Origin: Zoroaster sp. YZ-2022
Taxonomy: Eukaryota > Echinodermata > Asteroidea > Forcipulatida > Zoroasteridae
Reading direction: 5' to 3'
NCBI GenBank assembly: GCA_029582265.1
Contig: CM055823.1
Span: 25,904,569-25,968,568, forward strand
Length of the DNA stretch: 64,000 nt
Shown here: positions 22,632-33,060 of the stretch, piece after piece
How positions within the stretch are numbered: the first letter of the stretch is position 1
How the letters are laid out: every line of letters begins with the position of its first letter
Translations under genes and position numbers: made by a program
The notes under the pieces: generated by a model
Databases searched by the model: none
Told to the model about the DNA's origin: nothing
Seen by the model: only the letters and a program-made list of their open reading frames with translations

Positions 22632-22790
22632 CACCCCCTAACCCTAACCACCCCAAACCCATCAAACTCCAACAGCTGGTTGTGTTGCACTTTGATGGAC
22701 TCAGTACTGTATAGCCCATGTATGGTGTTGGATTTTGGTGGATTCAGGAAGGTTCCCAGCCAAAATCATTAGGGGGTGAGGGTTAGCTAA
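22632..22790. mobile_element. Short CCCTAACC-family MITE
   Basis: CCCTAACCCTAACCACCCC is mirrored by GGGGGTGAGGGTTAG. The interior carries GGATTTTGGTGGATTCAGGA. The TTAA ends are not both preserved. Confidence 0.65.
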
Positions 22791-22796
22791 AGAACA

Positions 22797-23149
22797 TATG
22801 GGAATTAACCCCAAAAAGTCACTGTTACAGCAGTGGGAATTTCCAATTTCTTTTATCAGTCTCTAAGAGGTGAAGTTAATTTCTTGAATAGCATGTTCCA
22901 GAGGTCATCATCAATTAGCTGTTAAAGTCAATTATTAAAATACAAACTGTACCTTCAAGGAATTCGTAAGTATACCAAAGCTATCCTCTACCCATAGTTC
23001 TAAACCCTACTGCTTATTCTACATATGGACAATTGATATTAGATAAAAAACAAGGGTGATTTAATCTACTTTGGCCATTGATGCATGACCAGAACCTGAA
23101 CCAACATAGCAATTGGAAATAAAGGAACAAAACTTTGTCTTCTGTCTTT
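22797..23149. other. Non-coding stretch before the exon remnant
   Basis: No feature is recognised apart from a pyrimidine-rich run ending in TTCTGTCTTTAG at about 23,150. Confidence 0.5.
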
Positions 23150-23345
23150 AGGATGGCTTTCCATGGATTGGTATGGTGGACGAAATTTCAGAGGAGTTTG
23201 GTTGACTACCACATCAATTTCATGCATCCTCATGGACCAGCCAAGCAATTCAACTGGCCATCGCAAACAGACAAATTCTAATTTGACAGAAGATAATATT
23301 TTGTGCAAGATCAACACGTCATCTGTGATGTCATCCTCTTCCAGC
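23150..23345 (+). pseudogene. Exon remnant of an uncharacterised WIG..FMHPHGP-type protein
   Basis: After a TTCTGTCTTTAG acceptor the sequence reads FPWIGMVDEISEEFG, then in a second frame DYHINFMHPHGPAKQFNWPS, then in a third frame EDNILCKINTSSVMSSSS, and it ends at a CATG|GTATGG donor. The three blocks fit one module (W-I-G-V core, F-M-H-P-H-G-P, F-N-W-P) that I associate with uncharacterised TE-linked proteins of marine invertebrates. Two frameshifts mean it is dead. A profile search with the three pieces would confirm or refute this; function is unknown. Confidence 0.4.
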
Positions 23346-24229
23346 TTGGAAGCTCGTTGTGCGCATGGTATGGATTAAAGCAGGCTAGCACATTTCATGT
23401 ATGTAATAGACTTCTGGTATAAACCCTCAACATCAGGGTGCACTTTCATCAATTTTTTTCCTAAAATTTACAGGCCTACATGAATCAAAATAATGATTAA
23501 AACTGTTACCCCCTACAACCATTTCACAGGCACAATGCTGAATGCAATAAGATCCAATAGCTAGAACAATGGCTATTTAATTCTCTGTTGAGGGTAATAA
23601 GATGCAACAACTTTTTGCAGTTATTTCATCTCACTACATTGAGCATGGTCAGGGTTTAAAATTAACTGTTGCTTATTAGGCAAAAAAAAAAACCAAAAAA
23701 AAGTCTCCGGTTTGTGGTCTCCGCATGCATCGCCTCAGACCCGTGCATCAGCAGTTTTAATTTTCTTTTGCTATGAAACGATGTGCAATTGCAGCCAAAA
23801 TTGCTGGATCGATTGGAATTCTGCTGTGCCGTGTTTTAAACGACTTTTTCACATAGGTGTATGAACATTTGCCTGATTTATGAGGCCTCTCTTAGCCATC
23901 ATACTTTGTATGTTATATGGAAATATGGTCCACGCGTATACGTGCTGACGTATTTCCCCGTTGGCAAAAAAACAACAAAAAAAGCATGTCACCGCACCAC
24001 TTTTGAAGCCAATCGATGACCAGAAACCAGAGACTTTTTTTGGCCTTAACCAGCCCACAAGGGAGAAAAAGTTATTTGGAAAAAATATACCATGAGAAAT
24101 GACTTAAGATTTCACTTCATTGACTTGTGACTTGACTTGGAAAAGTGACCTGTAACTTGACCTTAACAGAAATGACCTCTGTGTGACAGAAATGACCTCT
24201 GTGTAACAGAAATGACCTCTGCATAACCC
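23346..24229. other. Upstream segment shared with other ZNF loci
   Basis: 23,430-23,690 matches 33,180-33,440 (ACAGGCCTACATGAATC, then AATGCTGAATGCAATA). 23,705-24,040 matches 12,990-13,097, 27,585-27,870, 37,545-37,780 and 54,905-55,135. It marks the duplicated unit, not a gene. Confidence 0.65.
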
Positions 24230-24663
24230 TTCTTCAAATCAGCCTGGTTTGGATTCCTGGTGTGGATTATTTCATGACATCTTCGACACTCCTCTTGTGA
24301 AAAGGAATCACCACAAATGGTTTATCTCCAGAACAAACTGTCTGATGTTATCTCAAATAACTTCTGTCTGAAATGGTTTTTCTACAAATGTCACAAACAA
24401 ATGGTTTATCTCCAGTGTGGACTGCTTGATGCTGTCCTGAATAGCTTCCCGATGAGAAAAATTTATCACAAACAAATAGTACATGTAGTAGAGTATACTT
24501 TAAGTGGCTTTTGTGGGAAAGACTGCCCACAAATGTCACAAACAAATGATATCTCAGCAGTGTGGACTACTTGATTCCGTCCAAGACCTTTTCCTTGAGT
24601 GAAGGATTTTCTCCTGTTTGTTGAGAAGGATTTACTGCAAATGTCACAAAGAAATGTTTTCTC
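24230..24663 (-). pseudogene. Decayed fingers downstream of the 593-residue ZNF gene
   Basis: Finger-like 84-bp units continue past the stop at 24,664. Immediately after it the same frame continues EKTFLCDICSKSF, so the stop replaces a Gly codon of an HTGEK linker. Further on there is frame loss. The same decayed tail occurs at 33,590-33,710, 49,190-49,560 and 53,166-53,560. It may now be 3' UTR. Confidence 0.7.
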
Positions 24664-26445
24664 TTAAGTATGGACTATTTCATGGGTTCTTACAGAGTGT
24701 TTACTTACGAAGGTTTTTCCACAAATATTACAAATAAATGGTTTCTCTCCAGTGTGGACTCTTCTGTGTTGTTTCAAATTACTTCTTTCTGAGAAGGTTT
24801 TTCCACAAATGTGACAAACAAACAATTTCTCTCCAGTGTGACCTATCTTATGCCGTAAAAGACTGCTTCTTGCTGAGAAGGATTTACTGCAAATGTCACA
24901 AAGGAACGGTGTCTCTCCTGTGTGAACTCTCTGATGCTGTCGTAGACCGCTTTTGTCTGAAAAAGACTTACAACAAGTATCACAAACAAATGGTTTCTCT
25001 CCAGTGTGAACTTTCTGATGTCGTACAAGACTGCTTTTTCCTGAGAAGGACTTACCGCAAATGTCACAAACAAACGGTGTCTCTCCAGAGTGAACTCTCT
25101 GATGCTGTCGTAGACCGCATTTGAATGAGAAAGACTTACCACAAGTATCACAAACAAATGGTTTCTCTCCAGTGTGAACTCTCTGATGCTGTCGTAGACC
25201 ACATCTGTCTGAAAAAGACTTACAACAAATATCACAAACATATGTTTTTTTTCCAGTGTGAATTTTCTGATGCCGTACAAGACTGTATTTTCCTGAGAAG
25301 GACTTACCGCAAATGTCACAAAAAAACGGTGTCTCTCCAGTGTGGACTATCTGATGCCGTAAAAGACTGCTTGCTCCTGAGAAGGATTTACCGCAAATGT
25401 CACAAACGAATGGTGTCTCTCCAGTGTGAACTGTCTGATGCTGTTGTAGACCACCTTTGAATGAGAAAGCCTTACCACAAGTATCACAAAAAAACGGTTT
25501 CTCTCCAGTGTGAACTAACATATGCTGCCGTAGACCGCATTTGTCTGAAAAAGACTTACAACAAATATCACAAACAAATGGCTTCTCTCCAGTGTGAACT
25601 TTCTGATGCCGTACAAGACCGCTTTTTCCTGAGAAGGACTTACCGCAAATGTCACAAAAAAACGGTGTCTCTCCAGTGTGGACTATCTGATGCCGTAAAA
25701 GACTGCTTCTTTCTGAGAATGATTTACCACAAGTATCACAAACAAATGGTTTCTCTCCAGTGTGAACTATCTGATGCCGTACAAGACTGCTTCTTGCTGA
25801 GAAGGATTTACTGCAAATGTCACAAACGAATGGTGTCTCTCCAGTGTGGACTCTCTGATGCCGTTGTAGACCGCCTTTGAATGAGAAAGACTTGCCACAA
25901 GTATCACAAACAAATGGTTTCTCTCTAGTGTGAACTCTCTGATGCTGTCGTAGACCGCATTTGTCTGAAAAAGACTTACAACAAGTATCACAAACAAATG
26001 GTTTCTCTCCAGTGTGAACTTTCTGATGCCGTACAAGACTGCTTTTTCCTAAGAAGGACTTATCGCAATAGTCACAAACCAATAGTGTCTCTCCAGTGTG
26101 ACTAATCTGATGCCGTAAAAGACTTCTTCCTGCTGAGAATGATTTACCACAAAGGTCACAAATAAATCGTCCAGTGTGGGCTATTTGATGTTGTCTTAGA
26201 GTGCTTTCAGCTGAATAGGTCTTTTCACGAATGTCACAAACAAATGGTTTCTCTCCAGTGTGGACTGTCTGATGCTGTCTAAGAGTGAATCTAAGAGTGA
26301 ATGATTTGCCACATATGTTACAGACAAATGGTTCCTCTCCATCGTGAAGTGCTTGGTGCTTTGTTACAGAACTTTTATCTGAGAAGGCTATTCCACAAAT
26401 GTCACAAACAAATGGTTTCTCTTCAGTGTGGTCTCTGTGATCCAT
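24664..26445 (-). CDS. Type-I poly-C2H2 zinc-finger protein, 593 residues, 21 fingers
   Basis: The largest intact array. It begins MDHRDHTEEKPF and is fingers from residue about 12 to the end, one per 28 residues with HTGEKPF or HTGETPF linkers. Twenty fingers have all four zinc ligands; finger 3 (CDIREKTYSAE) has lost its second Cys. Several fingers carry an extra Cys (CDTCCKSFSDK). There is no KRAB, SCAN, BTB or ZAD domain. Fingers fall in a higher-order order of GKSSLVRH, CCKSFSDK, SFKGGLQ, ARSSL types repeated four times, which points to block duplication. Expected role: sequence-specific DNA binding in the nucleus; target unknown. The start lies 178 bases after the stop of the type-II gene upstream; whether the two share a transcript is not known. 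An upstream coding exon cannot be excluded. Confidence 0.9.
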   Translation of the reverse strand: MDHRDHTEEKPFVCDICGIAFSDKSSVTKHQALHDGEEPFVCNICGKSFTLRFTLRQHQTVHTGEKPFVCDIREKTYSAESTLRQHQIAHTGRFICDLCGKSFSAGRSLLRHQISHTGETLLVCDYCDKSFLGKSSLVRHQKVHTGEKPFVCDTCCKSFSDKCGLRQHQRVHTREKPFVCDTCGKSFSFKGGLQRHQRVHTGETPFVCDICSKSFSARSSLVRHQIVHTGEKPFVCDTCGKSFSERSSLLRHQIVHTGETPFFCDICGKSFSGKSGLVRHQKVHTGEKPFVCDICCKSFSDKCGLRQHMLVHTGEKPFFCDTCGKAFSFKGGLQQHQTVHTGETPFVCDICGKSFSGASSLLRHQIVHTGETPFFCDICGKSFSGKYSLVRHQKIHTGKKTYVCDICCKSFSDRCGLRQHQRVHTGEKPFVCDTCGKSFSFKCGLRQHQRVHSGETPFVCDICGKSFSGKSSLVRHQKVHTGEKPFVCDTCCKSFSDKSGLRQHQRVHTGETPFLCDICSKSFSARSSLLRHKIGHTGEKLFVCHICGKTFSERSNLKQHRRVHTGEKPFICNICGKTFVSKHSVRTHEIVHT

Positions 26446-26622
26446 GCTTAATTGTCAAATGTGGATTTTGTACAGCTTACATATACATTGGGAAGTTTCA
26501 CATAGAGCAAAGTGCACAACAACTTTTGGCAAAACATGATAGTTGACTTCACATTTCACTTCAATGACTTGTGACTTGATTTGGACAAGAAGTAGTGACC
26601 TGTGACTTTACTTGGACAGAAT

Positions 26623-27237
26623 CTAACCCTTCTTCAAATGAGCAACTGGGTCCTCTCTGGTTTGGTGTATCTCATGACATCTTAGACACTCTTCTTGTGT
26701 CAAGGAATCTCTAGTGTGGACTATCTGATGGTTGTTCTGATATTTTTCATTTGAAAAGACTTTTCTACAAACGTCACAAACAAATGGTTTTTCTCCAGTA
26801 TGGACTGTCTGATGCTGTTTTACATTGCTTTTGCTTGGGAAGCATTTGCCACAAATATCATATACAAATGGTCTCTCTCCAGTGTGGACTTTATTGTGCT
26901 TTTTTAACGTGCTTTTCCTGCTTCTTTCTGAAAAGGCTTTCCCACAAATGCTACAAGAAAATGGTTTCCTTCCAGTGTGGACTGTTTGATGCTTGCGCAG
27001 GGCACCTTTTTGTGAGAAAGAGTTGCCACAAATATCACAGAAAAATGGTTTCTCTCCAGTGTGAACTCTCTGATGGATGTTTAGAGTGTCTTTTTTTGCA
27101 AAGGCTTTTTCACAAATGTTACAAACAAATGGTTTCTTCCCAGCAGATGATTTTCCTTCAATGTGGACTGTGTGATGTGTGCTTAAATTGTCAGAAATAG
27201 AGAGGGCAACGGGCAGTTTCGCTTCATTTTGAAACAT
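26623..27237 (-). CDS. Type-II C2H2 zinc-finger protein, 204 residues, five fingers
   Basis: It starts MFQNEAKLPVALS, a short non-finger leader, then fingers AKKDTL, SQKGAL, SERSRKSTL, PSKSNV and SNEKYQ, and a non-finger tail (TQEECLRCHEIHQ, then DPVAHLKKG). Finger 3 has three extra residues before the first His, and finger 4 has Tyr for its first Cys, so only three fingers are canonical. Compared with the 421-residue paralog at 36 kb it has lost seven fingers. A 10-base insertion next to the start (also in loci 1 and 4) puts MTQRIHK out of frame, which forces the downstream Met. It may be a degenerating gene. Transcription starts beyond the splice site at 27,471. Confidence 0.75.
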   Translation of the reverse strand: MFQNEAKLPVALSISDNLSTHHTVHIEGKSSAGKKPFVCNICEKAFAKKDTLNIHQRVHTGEKPFFCDICGNSFSQKGALRKHQTVHTGRKPFSCSICGKAFSERSRKSTLKKHNKVHTGERPFVYDICGKCFPSKSNVKQHQTVHTGEKPFVCDVCRKVFSNEKYQNNHQIVHTRDSLTQEECLRCHEIHQTREDPVAHLKKG

Positions 27238-27289
27238 GTTTGTGGATCCTTTGAGTCATGATGTTAGGAAAGTTTTCATGCAAACATAC

Positions 27290-27474
27290 AAAGAATTCGC
27301 TACAAATGTCACAAATTAATTTTCTCCAGTGTGGAAGCTCTGTTGTCTGTTAACACATAGCTGCTTACATTTTAAGAAGTTTTGCTGCATACATGTATGT
27401 CACTCACACATCCTTTCTCATTGGTGTGAACCAATACAACTTTTCTATGTAGACTTGAATCTCACTCTCCCTGT
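27290..27474 (-). other. Conserved 5' exon region and 3' splice site, ZNF locus 2
   Basis: A minus-strand T-rich tract ends in ACAG at 27,474-27,471. The leader that follows holds relics of two fingers (KLICDIC and TGEK-like remnants). Confidence 0.55.
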
Positions 27475-27575
27475 AAAAAAAATTTAAAAAAAAAAAACAT
27501 TTTAAAGGTATATATACAGTATATATCCATACACATGCTGAATTCGTAATTCAAAAAATAACAATATGGTCAAAT

Positions 27576-28121
27576 TTGTTAAACGGTTTCTGGTCTCCTC
27601 ACGCATTGCCTCAGACCCGCATGTCAGCCTTTTTTTTCCTTTTTTTTGGGGGCTATGAAACAAGGTCCAATTGCAGCCAAAATTGCTGGATCGATTGGAA
27701 TTCTGCCATGCTGTGTTTTAAACAATTTTTTCACATAGGAGCATGTATTTTTGCCCGATTTGTGAGGCCTCTCTTATCCACCATGCTTTGTATGTACGGG
27801 ACATTTGGTCGCTGCGTACACCTGTATCAAATATTTAAGTGTGTCACCGGACCAATGACCAGAAAAAAACACTTTTTGGGAGCCTAATGATTGGATTAAT
27901 TTAATCTTCCCTATAACTTTGTGTTTGGTCTCATTGAGAGACAAGTGAAATAATTGCCATTAAGTTTATCAGAAAAATTCATATTCTTTCCTCAACCCTA
28001 ACCCCCCTAAAGGCTTTGGCTATCCCAAATCCACCAAAATCCATCAACATGCAGTAAAAAGGTACCCAACTGTTGGACTTGGATGGAATTGGTACAGTGG
28101 CAAATGCAAAGCATCCGTGGC
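27576..28121. other. Duplicated upstream segment, locus 2
   Basis: Paralogous to 12,980-13,097 plus 14,291-14,715. It contains the uninterrupted TTGCTGGATCGATTGGAATT that shows the empty site of the 13.1-kb TTAA element. Confidence 0.65.
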
Positions 28122-28475
28122 TAGGGCTGTGCCGGATATCTGGATACCCGGTTCCATTTTTCGGTTCCAATTACCCGTAAACGACTTTTTAAAATTCGGA
28201 CTTAACATTTGAGCGGTGCGAACAGAAATCTGTGACTCTTGAACAATTATTTTATCTTTAAATCCAAGAGATTACACTCCAATAAAGAAAAGATCGATTT
28301 AAATATGGTATCCTCTGTATTTATAAAAGTCAATTTGTTACCATTTACAGTACATGTATTTGTACACCACACCGGAGGCATGTTTTCAAAAAAAATGAAA
28401 ACGGGTATCCAGGTATCCGAAGTTTCCTGATTTCGGGTATCCGGTTCCAAAAATATCCGAAAACGCACACCCCTA
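28122..28475. mobile_element. Non-autonomous hAT-like element, 354 bp, 8-bp TSD
   Basis: TAGGGCTGTGC opens and GCACACCCCTA closes the element. TCCGTGGC is duplicated on both sides (28,114-28,121 and 28,476-28,483), the 8-bp signature of hAT. The paralog at about 14,703-14,716 has a single TCCGTGGC and no element. The interior has repeated GGATACCCGG/GGTATCCGG motifs. No transposase. Confidence 0.92.
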
Positions 28476-28825
28476 TCCGTGGCTTGGCTGTACACAGACA
28501 CAGTCCCGAATCCAACAAAAGCAGCCGGTGGTGTTTTGATGGATTTGGTACATATACAGTAGCTACATGCTCTATTCGCTGGGCTATACTGTGGGGTACT
28601 GAATCCATCAAAATTAGGCAAAACAATGACCGTGCTACTCACTAATGGGCAATTGACAAGATCAAACTGACATGACTGAGTCTGAGGAAGTCATTGTATA
28701 CCAAAAATACCTTATTTTTCATGAAATAACTATCCTGGAATAATTTTAAGTAACGTACTTATATGTCCATCATCATTCATATGTTGTCCACCTCCACTTA
28801 GGTTAACCCCATTCTAGGGCTAATA

Positions 28826-29257
28826 CACTGGATTCCCTCCGTATCCTTGGCCCTAGCGCCACATGTACAAAAAAAGGAGTGATTTTTCAACTTTTGATCT
28901 GCTAATTATTACTCGTGATCTAAAATTTTGTGATTAAGTAAGCTTGCCCAAGCAGACACTTTTGGCATGAAGTTGACTATTGTGAGATCGGTAATTTTGG
29001 TGAAATTTAAATTTTATTCTTGTTTTTTTTTTAAATTTAAAAAATGTTTCCAAAATTTCATGAAAGTGAGATATCCCAGAATAATGGATTTTATGCCAAA
29101 AGTGTCAGCTTGGGCAAGGTTACCTAATTACTAAGTTTCAGTTTGTAATAATTAGCAGATCAAAAGTTTAAAAAAAAGAGAAAAATTGCTCCATTTTTGT
29201 ACAAGTTTTATGTGGCCCTACCAAGTCCAATGTCAAGGATATGGAGGGAGTCCAGTG
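28826..29257. mobile_element. 432-bp long-hairpin MITE
   Basis: CACTGGATTCCCTCCGTATC is mirrored by ATATGGAGGGAGTCCAGTG. The arms extend over 100 bp each, through TTGATCTGCTAATTATTA and CTTGCCCAAGC pairs, so most of the element folds back on itself. No coding capacity. Confidence 0.85.
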
Positions 29258-29304
29258 CAAGCCATTAGCCTACTACTACTGTACGGGGCTATACTTAGGT
29301 AAGA

Positions 29305-29398
29305 CATGGAGGAAGATTACATTAATAATAATATTGGTTATGAGAAAAAGTGGCAGCTGGATACGACATTCTATCCCCTTCCTCCATGCTTACCTAAA
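29305..29398. repeat. Pair of half micro-palindrome arms
   Basis: CATGGAGGAAG at 29,305 and CTTCCTCCATG ending at 29,398 face each other across about 70 bp. The flanks AGGTAAG and CTTACCT are inverted, not direct, repeats. It may record two insertions or an inversion rather than one element. Related half arms are at 14,823 and 38,512. Confidence 0.5.
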
Positions 29399-29768
29399 CC
29401 AACCATGCCTAAAGTTAAACTAATATAATACAAGTTACAACAACAACTCACTTCAACAAGCCACAAGGTCAGGAGCAGCGAGAAGGCGCAACAATGACAT
29501 GTTATTTGTTAACGTTAGGTCCCCCCCCCAAAAAAAAAATAAAAATAAATAAACACACACACGTACACACACACATAAAGAACAAAAATATCTTACAAAA
29601 TTTTAGTCCAAAAAAGAAGAGAGGCCAGTCAGATATGCATTGCATGTGTGTGTATTTAACTTTAACGTTGGTGTGTAACTCACTTCAGCTCAGTTGAAAA
29701 CGCATTTTTTTTTAAATTATGCGTAAGCCTACAGCGACCGTATATTTACCGTATGTAGTATAGGAGGC

Positions 29769-30495
29769 TAAGACATCTCGACCCTTGTGACAACTCGACA
29801 CAGACAACTCGACCCACAAGACAAATCGATCCTTGTGATAACTCGACTCACAAGAAAACTTGACCCACGAGACAACTCGACCTCTTGTGACGGTACCCGT
29901 ATAGTGCATGTGCAACTCGACCCAATTCATCATTGCTCAGAAGTTTTCCCCTCAAGATTGATTGATGACTGGGCTTATTCTAACACCAAGTATGGCTCAA
30001 ATTCTCAGATTTGGGATATAATGAACTCTTACACAATCCTTTTTACAATTTTAGAATGTAGCAAATACTAGTTATAGTAAATATACCTATAAATCCCCGG
30101 GAAAATATCCTGTTAAATAAAAAGAAGGGTCCAAATGTACAACAATTTTAAATATATTTTATTGAATGCCATTAAAATAATAAAACATAAAAAGGCCTAT
30201 AAAATCAACGAAAGGAGGCAAAAAACATACAATTAGCGCCTAAATGACTGGGACATTATTTACTGTAAAACCATGCTTCTTATTTTGAAAAATGTGTAAT
30301 GATCCGTTGAAAAAAAAGAAAATGTTTGGAAAATCATCATTTAGTTAACCCATCTCAATTCAGCGCGTTTGACTGCATCAATCCTTACTGCGCGCGCGCG
30401 CCGCAGCGCGAGCAAAAAACGGGGTCGAGTTGCGACTTGTCTCGTACGTTGAGTTGTCACTTGGGTTTTGTTGTCACAAGGGTCGAGATATCTTA
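29769..30495. mobile_element. Fold-back element 1, ends of CAACTCGACC repeats
   Basis: TAAGACATCTCGACCC opens and GGGTCGAGATATCTTA closes. Both ends consist of spaced copies of ACAACTCGACC or its complement. The interior (for example GGGTCCAAATGT near 30,128 and CCATGCTTCTTATTTTG near 30,272) matches the elements at 41.1 and 57.9 kb in the opposite orientation. No intact ORF. Confidence 0.75.
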
Positions 30496-30526
30496 TGACC
30501 ACTTGCACTGTAAGCTTACATTGTAC

Positions 30527-30559
30527 CATGGAGGAAGGAAATGTTTTCCTTCCTCCATG
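30527..30559. mobile_element. Micro-palindrome insertion 3 (33 bp, 7-bp TSD)
   Basis: CATGGAGGAAGGAA is mirrored by TTCCTTCCTCCATG. ATTGTAC flanks it exactly on both sides (30,520-30,526 and 30,560-30,566). Confidence 0.85.
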
Positions 30560-30739
30560 ATTGTACACACGTCATTCGGCCAACTCGACTCTTGATCGAT
30601 CGCTGATCCCTAGAGAATCAGTGCTCTTGATCGACGGCCCTCGACTTCCAGATTCAGCGCCCTCTCTTGTTCATCTTCACGACTGTGGATACCGGATGCG
30701 GGATCACTGTACGATGAGGTTGGCGTATAATTTCTCCAG

Positions 30740-31200
30740 ATAAATATCATCACCTGCGGAACAGGGTGTGGGGAAAGGGGTTGGGGCTAACTTCCCCCAA
30801 AGCCGCTCAAAAATCTTGGATATGCAAATTGGGTGATAGTATGGTAGACATCCCCAAAATGTAACAAACCCCCTTGTTTAAACAAAATGAAACAATAACA
30901 CCGTTGTACAGATTCTGATTTTAAAGATACCATACATGTACATTTTCCGACTACATGTATTTATTTCACAACCAGCATATTCTTTAAAACAAGAAAATAA
31001 TAAGGAACCATATTTACTTTACTGAAAAGAAAATAAATAATTGAAAACTACACAATATATTTTTGGAACCATGGTTTGAAACAATTAAACGCCGAAATTA
31101 ATTAATGCATTGTATTCTGGAAATAATGTACTGAAACAACTCAAATACTCCTTCACCATGCTTTTGACAAGGATCTTGTGAAATATTTAACGTTTTTACG
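30740..31200. repeat. Dispersed long repeat, copy C (partial)
   Basis: ATCTTGGATATGCAAATT through CTCAAATACTCCTT matches the right half of copies A and B. It is more diverged, with several indels. Confidence 0.75.
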
Positions 31201-31437
31201 TTATTCTGACCTATGATTAAAAGACAATATTTTAACATTTACAGTATATGCAACGGCAATGCAATTTGATCGTCACACTGGGGTCCCTACACCTACCTAA
31301 TCATTTTTGGCCATTTTCATAGAGTTGCTAAGCATGCTACGAAAATACCTTTGCTATAAAGGATTATAAAACGGACTACCAGCTAACATGAACATATTTT
31401 TTTTTATAGAATGAGGGGGCAGGGGGGGGGGGAGGGG

Positions 31438-33060
31438 GTGGGGGGTATTAACCAAAAATGTTTTCGATGCCCCCCTCAAAATATGTACCAACTTATAAGA
31501 AACAAGGAAAGAATATTCAAAAAATCATTTGAGAGCGTTAAACCCCTGTACATGCCCCCTGAAGATTTGTTTTTGTGAAACGGCATGGCATCCAGTCTTC
31601 TTGTGCAGATTACCTGAATACCGTTGATGGGCCACCAGTCTATTTTGGTTAAAACACAATGATAGGGAAGCAATGAAGAGAACATCACTTCAACATTTAT
31701 TTTAACGTACTTTCTCATGTTTACATGTTGAAATTTTAACATACTATTCCATAACAACCTTTAAATTGCTTTATGAAACAAAAAATCTGACTAAAAACTA
31801 ACATTTACATGAATAAAACACAGTGTTCCTGTGAGTTTATATGGATTGCAACTGTAGATTTTATGTCATTATTGTGTCAAACTTATTTTATCCTATAATG
31901 ATATATAATTGATGTTTGCTTTTAACATTCTTCTAGAAAAGAATTAATAAAATAGTATAAATGTAAAATTGTATTTGACATGCCTGGGACTTGTTATCAT
32001 CTTAAACATGAAATATTAGCCCACTGGTTACTGTCATAGGACTGAGGCCAATAACTACTATGTTCCCAAGTTAACTCCCATGGAAATTTTTTGTAGTAAT
32101 ACTTGTGGGTAATTAAAAACAAACTTACCCAACTAAGGTCACAGATAATTATCTCATATCCCACTATTTTATTTTAAGCTAGGTTTCAACTTCATAGGTT
32201 CTGGGGTTACAGTTTGGGAACTGCCAACTTTGTATGCTCTTTCTCTTAATGTTGCTATTATATCATGGAGTGCTATATTCGAGCGGTTTAGTGCGTCGGA
32301 TTTGTGTTCTGACGGCTGAGTCGTCAGAATGTGGGTTCGAATCCCAACCACGACCATGGTGCTTGTGTCCTTGAGCAAGACACTTTACCATAATTGCTTC
32401 TCTCCACCCAGGGGTAAATGGGTACCTGTGAGGGCAGAGTTGGTTGTTGTGTTTGATTAGCCCTATATGCGCTGTAATGGCAGCAATTGAGCTGTTTACT
32501 CCCCAGGGAGCTGAGATGGTTTCAGGAATGATTTATGCGCCTGATGAGCAAGGGTAATAATATAATGCGCCTTGAGCACCAATTTGGTGGATACGTGTGC
32601 AATATAAGTCGACATTATTATTATTATAAATAATAACTTCTGTCAATGTCACTGCCCAACTTTGCCAGCAAAAACAATCCTTTTAGATGATATGATGTAT
32701 ATGTACATTTACTAACCTAAATATATAATTGCCTTAATTGACTTAAACCCATCAACCATGTCAACAAACCATGAACAGCTGATGAGTAACCATTCTAAAT
32801 GTACATGTGTGGTACATATCACACACAGACTGGTAACCACCATTATGTATGTCTCTTCAGTGCATATGGAGTCAGGGAACCTTTATGTTAAACTGACAAC
32901 AGAGGGCGCCTGTCAACCAGAACTTTCAGGGGCATGTACAGGGGGGTTAGAAACAATATTTTAATGATTTAGTCTTGTTTCTCATAGGCCTGTACATGTT
33001 TTGAGGGGGGCAGAATATATAAAAAAAAGTCCAAACAGTGAAATAATACCCCGCCCCCTT
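31438..33060. mobile_element. TIR element of about 1.6 kb containing a SINE
   Basis: GGGGTATTAA at the left and AATACCCC at the right are inverted, as are GCCCCCCTCAAAATATGTAC (about 31,470) with its partner near 32,990, and ACCCCTGTACATGCCCC (about 31,543) with its partner near 32,930. The boundaries are approximate because of G runs (31,418-31,445). A SINE lies within. No transposase seen. Confidence 0.6.
32267..32629 (+). mobile_element. Full-length tRNA-derived SINE
   Basis: The head has tRNA-like A-box (TTCGAGCGGTTTAGTGC) and B-box (GGGTTCGAATCCC) promoter motifs for RNA polymerase III. A conserved body follows (CTTGAGCAAGACACTT, CAGGGGTAAATGGGTACC, TCCCCAGGGAGCTGAGATGG) and a tail GCGCCTTGAGCACC then ATT repeats. 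Mobilisation would need a partner LINE with an ATT-type tail, such as the LINE tail at 57,390. Confidence 0.88.

Noticed and set aside
24738..25880. Long plus-strand frames rich in KCHKQMVSLQCELSDAV opposite the ZNF genes
   Set aside because: They are the antisense of the 84-bp finger repeat, which stays open because 84 is a multiple of three. No independent start, splice or domain evidence.
32267..32350. A tRNA gene with A and B boxes
   Set aside because: The cloverleaf is imperfect and the block continues into the SINE body and ATT tail shared with 55,277.
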